Below, piece by piece: positions 27,780 to 36,666 of a DNA stretch of 64,000 nucleotides; positions within the stretch are counted from its first letter, which is position 1; every line of letters starts with the position of its first letter. The DNA comes from Burkholderia singularis. GTDB lineage: Bacteria; Pseudomonadota; Gammaproteobacteria; Burkholderiales; Burkholderiaceae. The stretch covers positions 124,001 through 188,000 of the forward strand of contig NZ_FXAN01000040.1 in the NCBI RefSeq assembly GCF_900176645.1, in the 5' to 3' direction. The position numbers and the translations under genes are program-made. The notes beneath the pieces are model-generated. The model was not told where the DNA came from. It searched no databases and worked only from the letters and a program-made list of their open reading frames with translations.

Positions 27780-28724
27780 ATGAAACTCTCCGTACTCGTG
27801 CCGACTTATCGACGTCCCGCGGATCTTGCGCGTTGCCTGATCGCGTTACAACGGCAGCGCGTGGCGCCTGACGAGGTGATCGTCGTCGCGCGTTCCGACG
27901 ACGCCGCAACCCATGAGCGGCTCGCCGATCCGCTCGTGCGCGGCGCGCTCGCGCTGCGCGTCGTCGCGATCGACGTGCCGGGGCAGGTGGCGGCGTTGAA
28001 TCGCGGACTCGACGCCGTAAATGGCGACGTAGTCGCGATCACCGACGACGACGCCGTGCCCCGCGCCGATTGGCTCGAGCGAATCGGCGCGGCGTTTGCC
28101 TCCGATGTGCGGCTCGGCGCGATTGGCGGTCGGGACTGGGTGTATGAGAACGGGCGTTTGCTCAATGGGAAGCATGCGCTGGTGGGCCGGGTGACCATGT
28201 TGGGCAAGATCGTCGGCAATCACCATCTCGGTGTCGGGCAGGCGCGTGAAGTCGATACGCTGAAAGGGGCCAATATGAGCTATCGCGTTGCGGCAATCGG
28301 CAGGTTGCGCTTCGATACGCGTCTGCGCGGAGCCGGTGCGCAGACGCATAACGACACGTTGTTCAGTATGTGCGTGAAGCGTGCGGGCTGGAAGCTCGTC
28401 TACGATCCGGCCATTGCCGTGGATCATTACCCGGCCGAGCGCTTCGACGACGACCGGCGCGGCGCTGCATCGATAACCGCGCTGTCGAACGCGGCCTACA
28501 ACCTGCATTTGACCTTGCGCGAGCATCTGTCGCCCGTGCGGTGCGAGATCGCGTGGTGGTGGTGGACGTTCGTCGGCACGCGCTTATATCCGGGGCTCGT
28601 GCATGTCGTGCTGACACTGGCGGCGAGCAACGGCGCGATTACGCGCGAGCACTGGCGCGCAGTGCGGCGGGGCGCACGCGACGCACGGCGCGCGGCGCTG
28701 TCTGCACATCGGCGCCAGGCATGA
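27780..28724 (+). CDS. bceG: Family 2 glycosyltransferase
   Basis: This GT-A fold glycosyltransferase of 314 residues from this start acts on the cytosolic side during repeat-unit assembly. The core shows SVLVPTYRRPADLARCLIAL, the nucleotide-binding region VAALNRGLDAVNGDVVAITDDDA with the metal-binding DDD, and GANMSYRVAAI. An ATG at 27744 overlaps the bceF stop (ATGA) and would add 12 unconserved residues; neither start has a clear Shine-Dalgarno. MKLSVLVPTYRRP is the usual family beginning. It corresponds in position to bceG of the cepacian locus. The donor and acceptor sugars are not predictable here. Confidence 0.88.
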   Translation: MKLSVLVPTYRRPADLARCLIALQRQRVAPDEVIVVARSDDAATHERLADPLVRGALALRVVAIDVPGQVAALNRGLDAVNGDVVAITDDDAVPRADWLERIGAAFASDVRLGAIGGRDWVYENGRLLNGKHALVGRVTMLGKIVGNHHLGVGQAREVDTLKGANMSYRVAAIGRLRFDTRLRGAGAQTHNDTLFSMCVKRAGWKLVYDPAIAVDHYPAERFDDDRRGAASITALSNAAYNLHLTLREHLSPVRCEIAWWWWTFVGTRLYPGLVHVVLTLAASNGAITREHWRAVRRGARDARRAALSAHRRQA

Positions 28725-28785
28725 CCGGATATCTGTCGAAGTGATTTGCATGCCGAACCGATTCGAACTGGCTGGAGTCCGCAGT

Positions 28786-29925
28786 ATGAAGGCTACGAGG
28801 GTTCACGTTCATTTGTTCTATGGTGCCGATCCGCGCACATATCGCCGCGGCGACGGCATCGGCTGCCTATATGGCTATCACCACGCGGAATCGGACGAAT
28901 TCGCGCTGACGTATTCGCGCGATGCACGGGAAGGGCTGCTCGCCGGCATCGGCCGGCGCGCGCTGAAGATCGCACTCGGTTTTGATTTGGTTCACGCGTG
29001 GCGCAATCGTGAGGCTCTTCTCAATAGCGACGTCATTTGGACGCATACTGAACAAGAACATCTCGCAGCGGCGTTGACGCTGCGGCTTTCGGGAAAGCGT
29101 GGCGCGAGGCCGCTGTTGCTCGCGCAGAGCGTCTGGTTGTTCGATCGATGGCCGGATTACGGCTGCGCCCGACGTTGGCTGTATCGCGCGCTGCTGAGCC
29201 GTGCGGACGTGCTGACGACGCTTGCGCGCGATAACGGCGGATTGTGCCGCCGTTATCTCCACCGCGACGCGGTACACGTGTATTACGGGCTCGATACGCG
29301 GGACTTTCCGGTGTGCATTCCCGGCGCGTGGACGCCGCATTGGCCGCTGCGGATCGCGGCGATCGGCAATGATCGGGATCGCGATTGGAAAACCTTCGTC
29401 ACGGCGTTCCGCGACGATGACAAATATAAGGTGCGTCTTGCAACACGGCGCCGGATATCGCGTGCGCTACACGCGCCGAATATCATGATCGCGCCGGTGT
29501 CGGGGATCGCCGGGCAGCGCGAGCTTTATGACTGGGCGGATCTGATCGTTGTACCGCTGCGGCCGAATTTCCATGCGTCGGGCATCACGGTGATGCTCGA
29601 GGCAGCGGCATTGGGCAAGCCAATGATCGTCGCCGATGTCGGCGGATTGCGTGATTATTTTCCCGCTGACACCGCGGTCTATGTACCGCCGTTCGATGCG
29701 CCCGCTTTGCGGCGCGCGGCCGACGCGTTCGCCGCGCGACCCGAACAGGCGCTCGCATGCGCGCAAGCTGCCGCGCGACGGATTGTGCAGCGGAATCTGA
29801 CCACTCGGCAATTTGCCGCACAACATGTGCGGATCACGCGCGAATTGATGAAGCGCCGCCGCGCGCATGCGGCCGACGAAGCGTCGTTGGCGTCGACGAA
29901 GCCAAGTACGCGTTCGAGTGGATGA
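28786..29925 (+). CDS. bceH: Family 4-like glycosyltransferase
   Basis: This 379-residue GT-B fold glycosyltransferase has a C-terminal half with the usual acceptor/donor region: YDWADLIVVPLRPNFHASGITVMLEAAALGKPMIVADVGGLRDYF. GGAGTCC before the ATG at 28786 selects this start over one at 28741. The stop overlaps the start of the polymerase gene (ATGA), indicating translational coupling. It matches bceH in order. The N-terminal half is poorly conserved, so sugar specificity cannot be guessed. Confidence 0.87.
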   Translation: MKATRVHVHLFYGADPRTYRRGDGIGCLYGYHHAESDEFALTYSRDAREGLLAGIGRRALKIALGFDLVHAWRNREALLNSDVIWTHTEQEHLAAALTLRLSGKRGARPLLLAQSVWLFDRWPDYGCARRWLYRALLSRADVLTTLARDNGGLCRRYLHRDAVHVYYGLDTRDFPVCIPGAWTPHWPLRIAAIGNDRDRDWKTFVTAFRDDDKYKVRLATRRRISRALHAPNIMIAPVSGIAGQRELYDWADLIVVPLRPNFHASGITVMLEAAALGKPMIVADVGGLRDYFPADTAVYVPPFDAPALRRAADAFAARPEQALACAQAAARRIVQRNLTTRQFAAQHVRITRELMKRRRAHAADEASLASTKPSTRSSG

Positions 29926-31412
29926 GGGCGCAACCGATGCATGCAAGCACGATTTCCGTCCATGCTGGCGACAGTGGCTTGGGGCTGAGGAAATTTTTTG
30001 GCGATCCTGAGCATTGGGTTGCGCAGACTGGTTTATGGGCGACCACGGTAGTGCTGATCGCGGCCAGACAGGGCGCGCTGCTCACATACGCCTTTCCATG
30101 CATCGCGGTGGCGGCTGGCCTGTGGCTGTATTTCAGGAGTCCCGCGCGTTATGTCGGTTTCATCTGGTGGATATGGTTTCTGAGCCCGGAGGTACGGCGG
30201 CTCGCAGACTGGTCGCGAGGTGCGTATGCGCCGACGAGCTTGATTCAGATCGCGCCGCTCGCGGTCACGATGATCGCGTGCTTCGGATTGGTTCGCCACC
30301 ATCGGGTGTTGGCCGAGCGGCGCGGCTTGCCGGTGCTGCTGATCCTTTTGGGCATCGCCTATGCATATTTTGTCGGCATCGTGTCGAACGGCCTGCTTGC
30401 CGCGACCTACGATCTCGCGAACTGGCTTTACCCGGTGCTGATCGGATTTCACATCACCGTGCATGTGCGGAATTATCCGCTGTACCGCGCGACGATTTTG
30501 TCGACCTTCATTTGGGGCATGCTCGTGATGGGCATTTATGGCGCCGTGCAATTCTTTGCGATGCCGAGCTGGGATGCGTTATGGATGATCGGCTCGCAGA
30601 TGAACTCGCAGGGCGATCCAGTGCCGTATGGCGTGCGCGTGTTCAGCACAATGAATTCGTCGGGCCCGTTCGCGTTCGTCATGATGGGGGCGCTCGTATT
30701 CATGTTTGCCGCAACCGAGCGTTTGCGTTGGATCGCTGGCGCAGCCGGATTTGTTTCGTTCATGCTTTGTCTCGTGCGTTCGGCGTGGGGCGGCTGGGCA
30801 ATCGCGCTGCTGATCCAGCTCGTGAAGTCGAGCAATCGCGCGCGCATGCGGATCATCGGCGGCGCGATCGTGCTGGGTGCGCTGTGCTTGCCGATTCTGA
30901 CGGCGGGCCCGATCGGTGATCGGCTCGGGCAGCGTCTGCAATCGATTTTGAGCCTGAAGGACGATCGCAGCTACGACGATCGAAACAAGTTCTTTGCGGC
31001 GTTTGCGCAGACTGCGTTTACCGATGTCGAGGGCGAAGGGCTCGGCGCGACCGGCGCGTCGACGAAGCTGTCGAGCGACAGCGGCGGCCTCGGCAAGTAC
31101 GGCAGCTTCGACAGCGGCGTGATGAATGTGCCGTTCGTGCTCGGCTGGCCCGGCACGCTGCTCTATCTGTGTGGCTTGGTATGGCTTCTCGTCCGAGCGG
31201 TGCGCGCGTCGTTCAGGCTGCGCGGCGACAAGTTCGCCACCGCGTGTTTGAGCCTGTGCCTGTCGATCTTCGCGATGCTTGTTTTCACCAACTCGTTTAT
31301 CGGAACGGGTGGCTTGTTGCTGTACACGAGTGTCTTTTCGATCTTGTCGGCGGTGCATTGGCAAAAACTACAGAAGATAGGCGCCGCGCATTTTACGGGG
31401 AATTGTCAGTGA
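29922..31412 (+). CDS. bceI: Polysaccharide polymerase (Wzy-like O-antigen ligase family)
   Basis: This 496-residue polytopic membrane protein has about 10-12 hydrophobic segments and a large periplasmic loop near residues 330-400, rich in Ser/Gly/Asp and charged residues (LSLKDDRSYDDRNKFF, ATGASTKLSSDSGGLGKYGS). This is the Wzy/O-antigen polymerase topology, and the position is that of bceI. It would join lipid-linked repeat units at the periplasmic face. The ATG at 29922 overlaps the previous stop, and its own stop overlaps the GTG of the next gene, so it sits in the middle of a coupled set. No Wzx flippase gene is in the cluster. Confidence 0.85.
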   Translation: MRAQPMHASTISVHAGDSGLGLRKFFGDPEHWVAQTGLWATTVVLIAARQGALLTYAFPCIAVAAGLWLYFRSPARYVGFIWWIWFLSPEVRRLADWSRGAYAPTSLIQIAPLAVTMIACFGLVRHHRVLAERRGLPVLLILLGIAYAYFVGIVSNGLLAATYDLANWLYPVLIGFHITVHVRNYPLYRATILSTFIWGMLVMGIYGAVQFFAMPSWDALWMIGSQMNSQGDPVPYGVRVFSTMNSSGPFAFVMMGALVFMFAATERLRWIAGAAGFVSFMLCLVRSAWGGWAIALLIQLVKSSNRARMRIIGGAIVLGALCLPILTAGPIGDRLGQRLQSILSLKDDRSYDDRNKFFAAFAQTAFTDVEGEGLGATGASTKLSSDSGGLGKYGSFDSGVMNVPFVLGWPGTLLYLCGLVWLLVRAVRASFRLRGDKFATACLSLCLSIFAMLVFTNSFIGTGGLLLYTSVFSILSAVHWQKLQKIGAAHFTGNCQ

Positions 31413-32548
31413 GAATTGCGATCGTCACGCATGTCGTGCGCCACAACGATGGGCAGGGGCGCGTCAATTACGAAATCGCGCGGGCGGCGCTCGCGCAGAA
31501 TTGCGAGGTGACGCTCGTGGCGTCGCACGTCGCGCCAGAGTTGCTTACCGACACACGTGTGCGTTGGATTGCGGTGAGAGCGGGCCGCTTCTGCCCGTCG
31601 AAACTCGTAGAGCAGCAGGTGTTCGCGATCAAGAGCGCGTGGTGGCTGCGCAATCATCGCAACGCCTATGACGTTCTGCACGTGAACGGCTTCATTTCAT
31701 GGATACGCGCGGATGTGAATACCGCACACTTCGTACACGCTGGCTGGTTCGCAAGCCGCTACTACCCATTTGGATTGACGAAGGGATGGTGGTCCGCATA
31801 TCAGTACGTCTATACGTGTGTGAATACGAGGCTCGAGCGTTGGGCATACCGGCGTTCGCGCGCGATCGTCGCGGTCTCGCGCAAGGTTGCCGGCGAGATC
31901 GAGCGGATTGGTATCGACGGCGGGCGGATCGCCGTGATCTACAACGGCGTCGATACCCGCGCTTTCGCGAGCGCGGCGCCCACGCGCGCGACGTTCGGAC
32001 TGCCGGACAATGTGTTCATGTTGCTGTTCGTGGGCGATCTACGCACCCCGCGCAAGAATCTTGGTACCGTGCTGAAGGCACTCGCGCAATTGCCTTCGAG
32101 CGTGCATCTTGCCGTTGCCGGCCATTTGCCCGGCAGTCCGTATCCGGGCGAGGCGCGCGTGTTGAAGCTTGATTCTCGCGTGCATTTTCTCGGACTCGTG
32201 AAAGACATGCCGGCGCTGATGTCGTCGGTCGATGCGTATGTGTTTCCTTCGCGATACGAAGCAATGAGCTTGTCGCTGCTGGAGGCGATGGCCGCGAGCC
32301 TGCCTGTCGTGACCGCCCATACCGCGGGCGGCGCGGAAATCATCACACCGGAATGCGGAATCGTGCTCGACGATCCCGATGATCCGCACGCGCTGGCCGG
32401 CGCGATCGGCCGCCTCGCTGGCCGGCGCGACGTCTGCCGCGCGATGGGCCGTGCCGCGCGCACGTTGATGGAAGGATTCGGCTGGGCGCGCATGGGTGCG
32501 CAGTACGTCGCGCTGTACCGGCGGTTATATCAGTCGTCGCGGCCGTGA
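31409..32548 (+). CDS. bceJ: Family 4 glycosyltransferase
   Basis: This 379-residue GT-B glycosyltransferase starts with GTG at 31409, overlapping the polymerase stop (GTGA). The N-terminal domain begins VRIAIVTHVVRHNDGQGRVNYEIARAA. The linker to the C-terminal domain carries IYNGVDTRAF, followed by LLFVGDLRTPRKNLGTVLKAL and the GT4 EX7E-type region DAYVFPSRYEAMSLSLLEAMA. It probably adds one sugar of the repeat unit. Order matches bceJ. Its stop overlaps a GTG that is an alternative start for the next gene. Confidence 0.9.
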   Translation: MRIAIVTHVVRHNDGQGRVNYEIARAALAQNCEVTLVASHVAPELLTDTRVRWIAVRAGRFCPSKLVEQQVFAIKSAWWLRNHRNAYDVLHVNGFISWIRADVNTAHFVHAGWFASRYYPFGLTKGWWSAYQYVYTCVNTRLERWAYRRSRAIVAVSRKVAGEIERIGIDGGRIAVIYNGVDTRAFASAAPTRATFGLPDNVFMLLFVGDLRTPRKNLGTVLKALAQLPSSVHLAVAGHLPGSPYPGEARVLKLDSRVHFLGLVKDMPALMSSVDAYVFPSRYEAMSLSLLEAMAASLPVVTAHTAGGAEIITPECGIVLDDPDDPHALAGAIGRLAGRRDVCRAMGRAARTLMEGFGWARMGAQYVALYRRLYQSSRP

Positions 32549-32601
32549 TCCCGGCCGTTGCTCGGCAGTACCGAACATGCAGCTACACAGGAGCCGTCAC
32601 G

Positions 32602-33774
32602 ATGAGTCCGACCCACAAGCTCACTGCGATCAAGTCACTGCAGATTGGCATGCATTGGTTTCCCGAGCGAGCGGGTGGGCTCGACCGGATGTATTACTCG
32701 CTCATCGGCGCGCTGCCGGCGGCGGGTGTTGCCGTGTGCGGCGTCGTCGCGGGCTCGCCGCGCGTGGCGGCCGACACGGGCGGCGCGATTCGCGGTTTCG
32801 GGCTGGCGACGCAGTCGCTGCCGCGCCGGATGGTTGCGGCTCGCCGGGCGTTGCGCGACGTGATTCGCGCGGAGCGGCCCGATGTCGTTTCGTCGCACTT
32901 TGCGCTGTATACGTTTCCCGGTCTCGACGTGACGCGCGGCATTCCGCAGGTGTCGCATTTTCAGGGGCCATGGGCCGACGAGAGCCGCGTGGAGGGCGCG
33001 CATAGGATCGGGCGAAAACTCAAGTACCGGCTCGAGCGGGCGGTCTATGCGCGCTCGTCGCATTTGATCGTGTTGTCGCGCGCGTTCGGAGAGATCCTGA
33101 CGTCATGCTACGGGATCGATCCGGCGCGCGTGCGCGTCGTGCCAGGGTGCGTCGACGCGGCGCGGTTCGATTTGCCGATGACGCGAGCCGATGCGCGCCA
33201 CAAGCTGCAATTGCCGCAGGACCGGCCGATCGTGCTCGCGGTGCGAAGGCTCGTGCGGCGCATGGGGCTCGAGGATTTGATCGATGCGATGCGGATTGTC
33301 AAGCGTCGCCATCCGGACGTGTTGCTATTGATCGCAGGCAGAGGGTTGCTTGCAGGCGAGCTTCAAGCGCGGATCGACGAAGCCGGCGTCAACGGCAACG
33401 TGAAGCTGCTCGGCTTCGTCCCGGATAACCATCTGGCGACGCTGTATCGCGCGGCAATGCTCAGCATCGTGCCGACTGTCGCGCTCGAAGGGTTTGGTCT
33501 CATCACGGTCGAATCGCTTGCATCCGGTACGCCGGTACTCGTCACACCCGTTGGCGGATTGCCGGAGGCGGTGGCCGGGCTGTCCGAGTCGCTCGTACTG
33601 CCGCAGACCGGCGCCGGCGCGATTGCGGGCGGGCTGATCGACGTACTATCGGGTTCGCTCGCATTGCCGGATGCCGATGCTTGCCGGCGCTATGCGATCG
33701 ATCATTTCGACAATGCGGTGATTGCGCAGCGGGTGGCCGCGGTTTATCAGGAAGCGATTCGCTCCGGGGGCTGA
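32602..33774 (+). CDS. bceK: Family 4 glycosyltransferase
   Basis: This 390-residue GT-B glycosyltransferase is the last gene of the cluster. Conserved segments: SLQIGMHWFPERAGGLDRMY at the start, VVPGCVDAARFDLP in the linker, LAVRRLVRRMGLEDLIDAM, and the catalytic-region pattern SIVPTVALEGFGLITVESLASG. AGGAG nine bases before the ATG at 32602 supports this start; a GTG at 32545 overlapping the previous stop is the alternative. Order matches bceK of the cepacian locus. No strong terminator is visible after the stop codon; an oppositely oriented AraC-type gene follows. Confidence 0.9.
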   Translation: MSPTHKLTAIKSLQIGMHWFPERAGGLDRMYYSLIGALPAAGVAVCGVVAGSPRVAADTGGAIRGFGLATQSLPRRMVAARRALRDVIRAERPDVVSSHFALYTFPGLDVTRGIPQVSHFQGPWADESRVEGAHRIGRKLKYRLERAVYARSSHLIVLSRAFGEILTSCYGIDPARVRVVPGCVDAARFDLPMTRADARHKLQLPQDRPIVLAVRRLVRRMGLEDLIDAMRIVKRRHPDVLLLIAGRGLLAGELQARIDEAGVNGNVKLLGFVPDNHLATLYRAAMLSIVPTVALEGFGLITVESLASGTPVLVTPVGGLPEAVAGLSESLVLPQTGAGAIAGGLIDVLSGSLALPDADACRRYAIDHFDNAVIAQRVAAVYQEAIRSGG

Positions 33775-33976
33775 TGCATCGGCGGGGTGGGGCGGCATGG
33801 AAGACGCGCGTCGCTAACGGTGATGACGCTGTGCGATCGGCCGTGCGAGCGCATTCGCACGGAGGGCATTTGAAGCGTGGAGGGCGTGCAGAGAGGGAGA
33901 TTCGGCTTCCGAAACGGTTACGCCGGCGAACCCTGTGCCCGCAACTTGGCCAGCGCGCCGGCATCTGCATGCAAGC

Positions 33977-34738
33977 TCATCGGCGGCCGCGCCACTGTCC
34001 CGGCGCGAGTCCGAACCGTTTGGTGAACGCGTGCGTAAATGCGCTTTGGTCGGCGAAGCCGACTTCGCCGGCAATTTCGCTAAGTGAATATTGGGAGTTG
34101 CCCAACAATACGATTGCGGCGTCGAGCCTTAGCCGTTGTAGATACCGATGCGGCGTTTCACCGAACGCGTCGCAGAAGAGTTGGTGAAAGCGCCGCATGC
34201 CGAAGCCGCAATGCGCGGCGAGATCGGCGACGCGCAGCGGCTCAGCCACGCGTGCTCGCAGCCAGCGGTCGATTCGGGTGAAATCGAGGCCAGTGGCCGG
34301 TGAGAGCGGCACGCGGTTGTCGTTGACGAGCGCACCGCATAGTTGCGCGGCCGCTTGCCAGTGCGAGCGTCGCACGCCTATCGCATCGGCTTGCGAATCG
34401 AGCACGGTGCGCGAAGCAAGTTCGGCGACGAGCAATGTGAGTGCCGGTTCGATCGATATGGTTTTCGCTCGCTCGAACAGCCGCTCGGGTATCGCGAGCG
34501 AGCCGAGCGGCAGATCGAGCACGAGCTGGCGGTTTTCGCCGAGCCCCGCATATTCGTGCCGCGAGCCGGCTGGGATCAGCCATGCGCGGCGGCGGTCGAT
34601 CTGCGCCTGCCCGCCGTCGACGGTCATCGTCATCGTGCCTTCGACGCCCAGCACGATCTGATGGAAGTCGTGTACGTCCGATTCCTGCACCGCGCCGTAA
34701 CGGCGCAGCGACAAGGTCGGAGAAGCAGGGCGGGTCAT
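33977..34738 (-). CDS. AraC family transcriptional regulator
   Basis: This 253-residue regulator has an N-terminal cupin-like sensor (DFHQIVLGVEGTMTMTVDGG, AWLIPAGSRHEYAG). Two C-terminal helix-turn-helix units occupy about residues 155-250 (PLRVADLAAHCGFGMRRFHQLF; YSLSEIAGEVGFADQSAFTHAF, then FGLAPGQWRGRR). It resembles single-cupin AraC activators that respond to small molecules. The ATG at 34738 was preferred; a GTG at 34756 adds six residues. It converges on the polysaccharide cluster and is not obviously part of it. Target genes unknown. Confidence 0.9.
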   Translation of the reverse strand: MTRPASPTLSLRRYGAVQESDVHDFHQIVLGVEGTMTMTVDGGQAQIDRRRAWLIPAGSRHEYAGLGENRQLVLDLPLGSLAIPERLFERAKTISIEPALTLLVAELASRTVLDSQADAIGVRRSHWQAAAQLCGALVNDNRVPLSPATGLDFTRIDRWLRARVAEPLRVADLAAHCGFGMRRFHQLFCDAFGETPHRYLQRLRLDAAIVLLGNSQYSLSEIAGEVGFADQSAFTHAFTKRFGLAPGQWRGRR

Positions 34739-34869
34739 GATCTGGCGAAATGTCACAGGGCGGCAGGATGGGCGATGACGGGGCCGGCGGTGTGGGCGAG
34801 CGCTCGCGCGGCCCGGTATCGGCGGCCCGGCACCATATCGTTTGGGCGGGGCCGCCTGGTCACACCGGG

Positions 34870-35211
34870 TCAGACGTCGAGCAATTCGACTTCGAACACC
34901 AGCGTCGCGTTAGGCGGAATCACGCCGCCGGCGCCGCGCGCGCCGTAGCCGAGTTGCGGCGGAATCGTCAGACGCCGCACGCCGCCCACTTTCATCCCCT
35001 GCACGCCTTCATCCCAGCCCTTGATCACCATTCCGCCACCCAGCACGAATGCGAACGGATCGTTGCGGTCCTTGCTCGAATCGAATTTCTGACCATCGGT
35101 GAGCCAGCCGGTGTAATGGACGCTCACCGTTTGGCCCGCTTGGGCTTGTGCGCCGGAGCCTTCGGTCAGGTCTTCGTACTGGAGGCCCGATGCGGTGGTG
35201 ACGACTGCCAT
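34870..35211 (-). CDS. FKBP-type peptidyl-prolyl cis-trans isomerase
   Basis: This 113-residue single-domain cytosolic FKBP catalyses proline isomerisation and has chaperone activity. The active-site pattern is complete: VSVHYTGWLTDGQKFDSS, the FVLGGGMVIKGWDEG core, the GVRRLTIPPQLGYG segment and a terminal VFEVELLDV. AGGAGCATCTC before the ATG at 35211 excludes the longer frame. Similar FKBPs in B. pseudomallei lack a signal peptide, as here, and related Mip-like proteins affect virulence. It is transcribed away from the hydrolase gene, sharing a spacer with a strong palindrome. Confidence 0.94.
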   Translation of the reverse strand: MAVVTTASGLQYEDLTEGSGAQAQAGQTVSVHYTGWLTDGQKFDSSKDRNDPFAFVLGGGMVIKGWDEGVQGMKVGGVRRLTIPPQLGYGARGAGGVIPPNATLVFEVELLDV

Positions 35212-35517
35212 GAGATGCTCCTGAATTGAAATGAAATGACCCGCTATTGTAGGGGAGCCGTGGCGGGCTGGCTGGATTTGCCGGTGCGTCATGCCGACGG
35301 CGGCGTTTGGAAGACAGCTACTAACGAGTGTCTTGCGGATTCGCGCTTTCACGCCATATTGTTACATTTAATGATGTAACAATTGTCGTGTTTGCTGTAG
35401 TTGGCGGTTGTGCTGCCGTGCTGCGACGAAGCCGCGCGTGGGCATACGAGCGCCGGACGCAGGGCCGAATCCGGCGCGTCCATTCTGCTGAAAGAGCAAG
35501 CAAAATAGGAGACAGCG
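35212..35517. other. Divergent spacer with perfect inverted repeat, 306 bp
   Basis: This should contain promoters for the FKBP gene (left) and the ferritin-like hydrolase gene (right). The 10+6+10 palindrome at 35358-35383 is the only strong motif. No gene is seen. Confidence 0.5.
35358..35383. promoter_or_regulatory. Perfect inverted repeat, candidate operator
   Basis: ATTGTTACAT (35358-35367) and ATGTAACAAT (35374-35383) are perfect 10-bp inverted arms with spacer TTAATG. The size and symmetry suit a dimeric TetR- or GntR-type repressor. It lies 134 bases before the hydrolase ATG and 147 bases before the FKBP start. The binding protein is unknown and no regulator gene is adjacent. Confidence 0.55.
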
Positions 35518-36432
35518 ATGGAGCATTCAGTAACTTCCGCGGACGCCGTGTTCGCGATGCCTGTTCGCCGCGATCTGCACTTCAATTTGCCGGTCGAGCG
35601 CGCGAAGAATTGGCACGGACAGGGTCCGCAAGTCTCGCACTTCTTCAATGCGTTGTCGCTGCTGTTCCCGGCTGGCGAGCGCTTCTTCATGGATTCCGTG
35701 CGCAATTACCGCGACCGCATTGAAGATCCGGTGCTGAAAAAACAAGTGCTCGGCTTTATCGGCCAGGAGGCCATGCATACGCGCGAGCATGTCGAGTACA
35801 ACGAACTGATGCAGGCGAACCGGCTGCCGGCGCGACGCATCGACAAGCGCGTGTGGAGCGTGACTCGCTGGATGAAGAAAGTACTGCCGCATTCGGTGCA
35901 ACTCGCTCATACGGTTGCGCTCGAGCACTACACGGCGATGTTGGCCAATTGGCTGCTGACCCAGCCGTCTGCGCTGGCCGGCTCGCACGAAAGCTACGCT
36001 CAGATGTGGCTGTGGCACGCGCTCGAAGAAACCGAGCATAAGGCGGTGTCGTTCGACGTCTGGAACGCCGTGATGAAGCCGGGGCCGGCGCGCTATTTGA
36101 TTCGCGTCGGCACGTATTTGGTGACGACGCTGACGTTCTGGCCGAACGTGTTCCTGATACATTCGCAGCTGATTCGCTGGGATCGCACGTCGGACAAAAG
36201 CGTGCGCGGTCTGTGGCGCGTGGTCAAGCTGCTGTACGGCCCGCGCCACGGGATGTTTCCGAATATCGCGCGCGAGTGGCTGAGTTTCTTCAGGCCCGAT
36301 TTTCATCCGTGGGATTTCGACAACCGTCATCAGTTGTCGCGCGTCGATGAGATTGCGGCGAGGGTGCGCGCACGCGACGCGCGGAGCTTTTCGCCGCCGG
36401 TCGCCGCTATTGATGCGGCGCGGCCGGCTTGA
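35518..36432 (+). CDS. Predicted metal-dependent hydrolase (PF10118 type, ferritin-like)
   Basis: This 304-residue protein belongs to the COG3687/PF10118 predicted metal-dependent hydrolases. Conserved carboxylate and histidine motifs suggest a di-metal helical bundle: FPAGERFFMDSVRNY, GFIGQEAMHTREHVEYN, ALEHYTAML and WHALEETEHKAVSFDVW. Substrate and reaction are unknown; the ferritin-like ligand spacing would also fit an oxygenase. AATAGGAGACAGCG places the ATG at 35518. A perfect inverted repeat upstream suggests tight control, and a hairpin terminator follows. Single-gene unit. Confidence 0.87.
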   Translation: MEHSVTSADAVFAMPVRRDLHFNLPVERAKNWHGQGPQVSHFFNALSLLFPAGERFFMDSVRNYRDRIEDPVLKKQVLGFIGQEAMHTREHVEYNELMQANRLPARRIDKRVWSVTRWMKKVLPHSVQLAHTVALEHYTAMLANWLLTQPSALAGSHESYAQMWLWHALEETEHKAVSFDVWNAVMKPGPARYLIRVGTYLVTTLTFWPNVFLIHSQLIRWDRTSDKSVRGLWRVVKLLYGPRHGMFPNIAREWLSFFRPDFHPWDFDNRHQLSRVDEIAARVRARDARSFSPPVAAIDAARPA

Positions 36433-36486
36433 TCGGCTCTGGGTATCTGTTCAATTTCATCTCATTCGATTTCGATTTCGTCCAGG

Positions 36487-36515
36487 CGGTTCGCGCGGTT
36501 TGTTTGCGCGAACCG
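36487..36515 (+). terminator. Hairpin terminator after the hydrolase gene
   Basis: CGGTTCGCGC (36487-36496), loop GGTTTGTTT, GCGCGAACCG (36506-36515), then ATTTGTG. A perfect 10-bp stem 55 bases after the stop codon; the tail is moderately T-rich. Confidence 0.6.
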
Positions 36516-36616
36516 ATTTGTGCGATCGCAATAGCGGTCGCGTATCCCGCTCCCGAACTGGCTCTATTTTTCTCCCTCCGATTTTGAAGGGGCGGCGACC
36601 ATTTTTCTTGCAAAGA

Positions 36617-36657
36617 TCTCAAAATGGACTAATCTTGTTAGTGAATCTTTTTTGAGA
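36617..36657 (+). promoter_or_regulatory. Nested inverted repeats before the Xre/RES toxin-antitoxin genes
   Basis: Outer arms TCTCAAAA (36617-36624) and TTTTGAGA (36650-36657) enclose ACTAA (36628-36632) and TTAGT (36638-36642) on nearly the same centre. A further ACTAA follows at 36657-36661. The block ends 9 bases before the antitoxin ATG, as expected for an autoregulatory operator bound by the Xre antitoxin. Confidence 0.5.
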
Positions 36658-36666
36658 CTAACTGTC

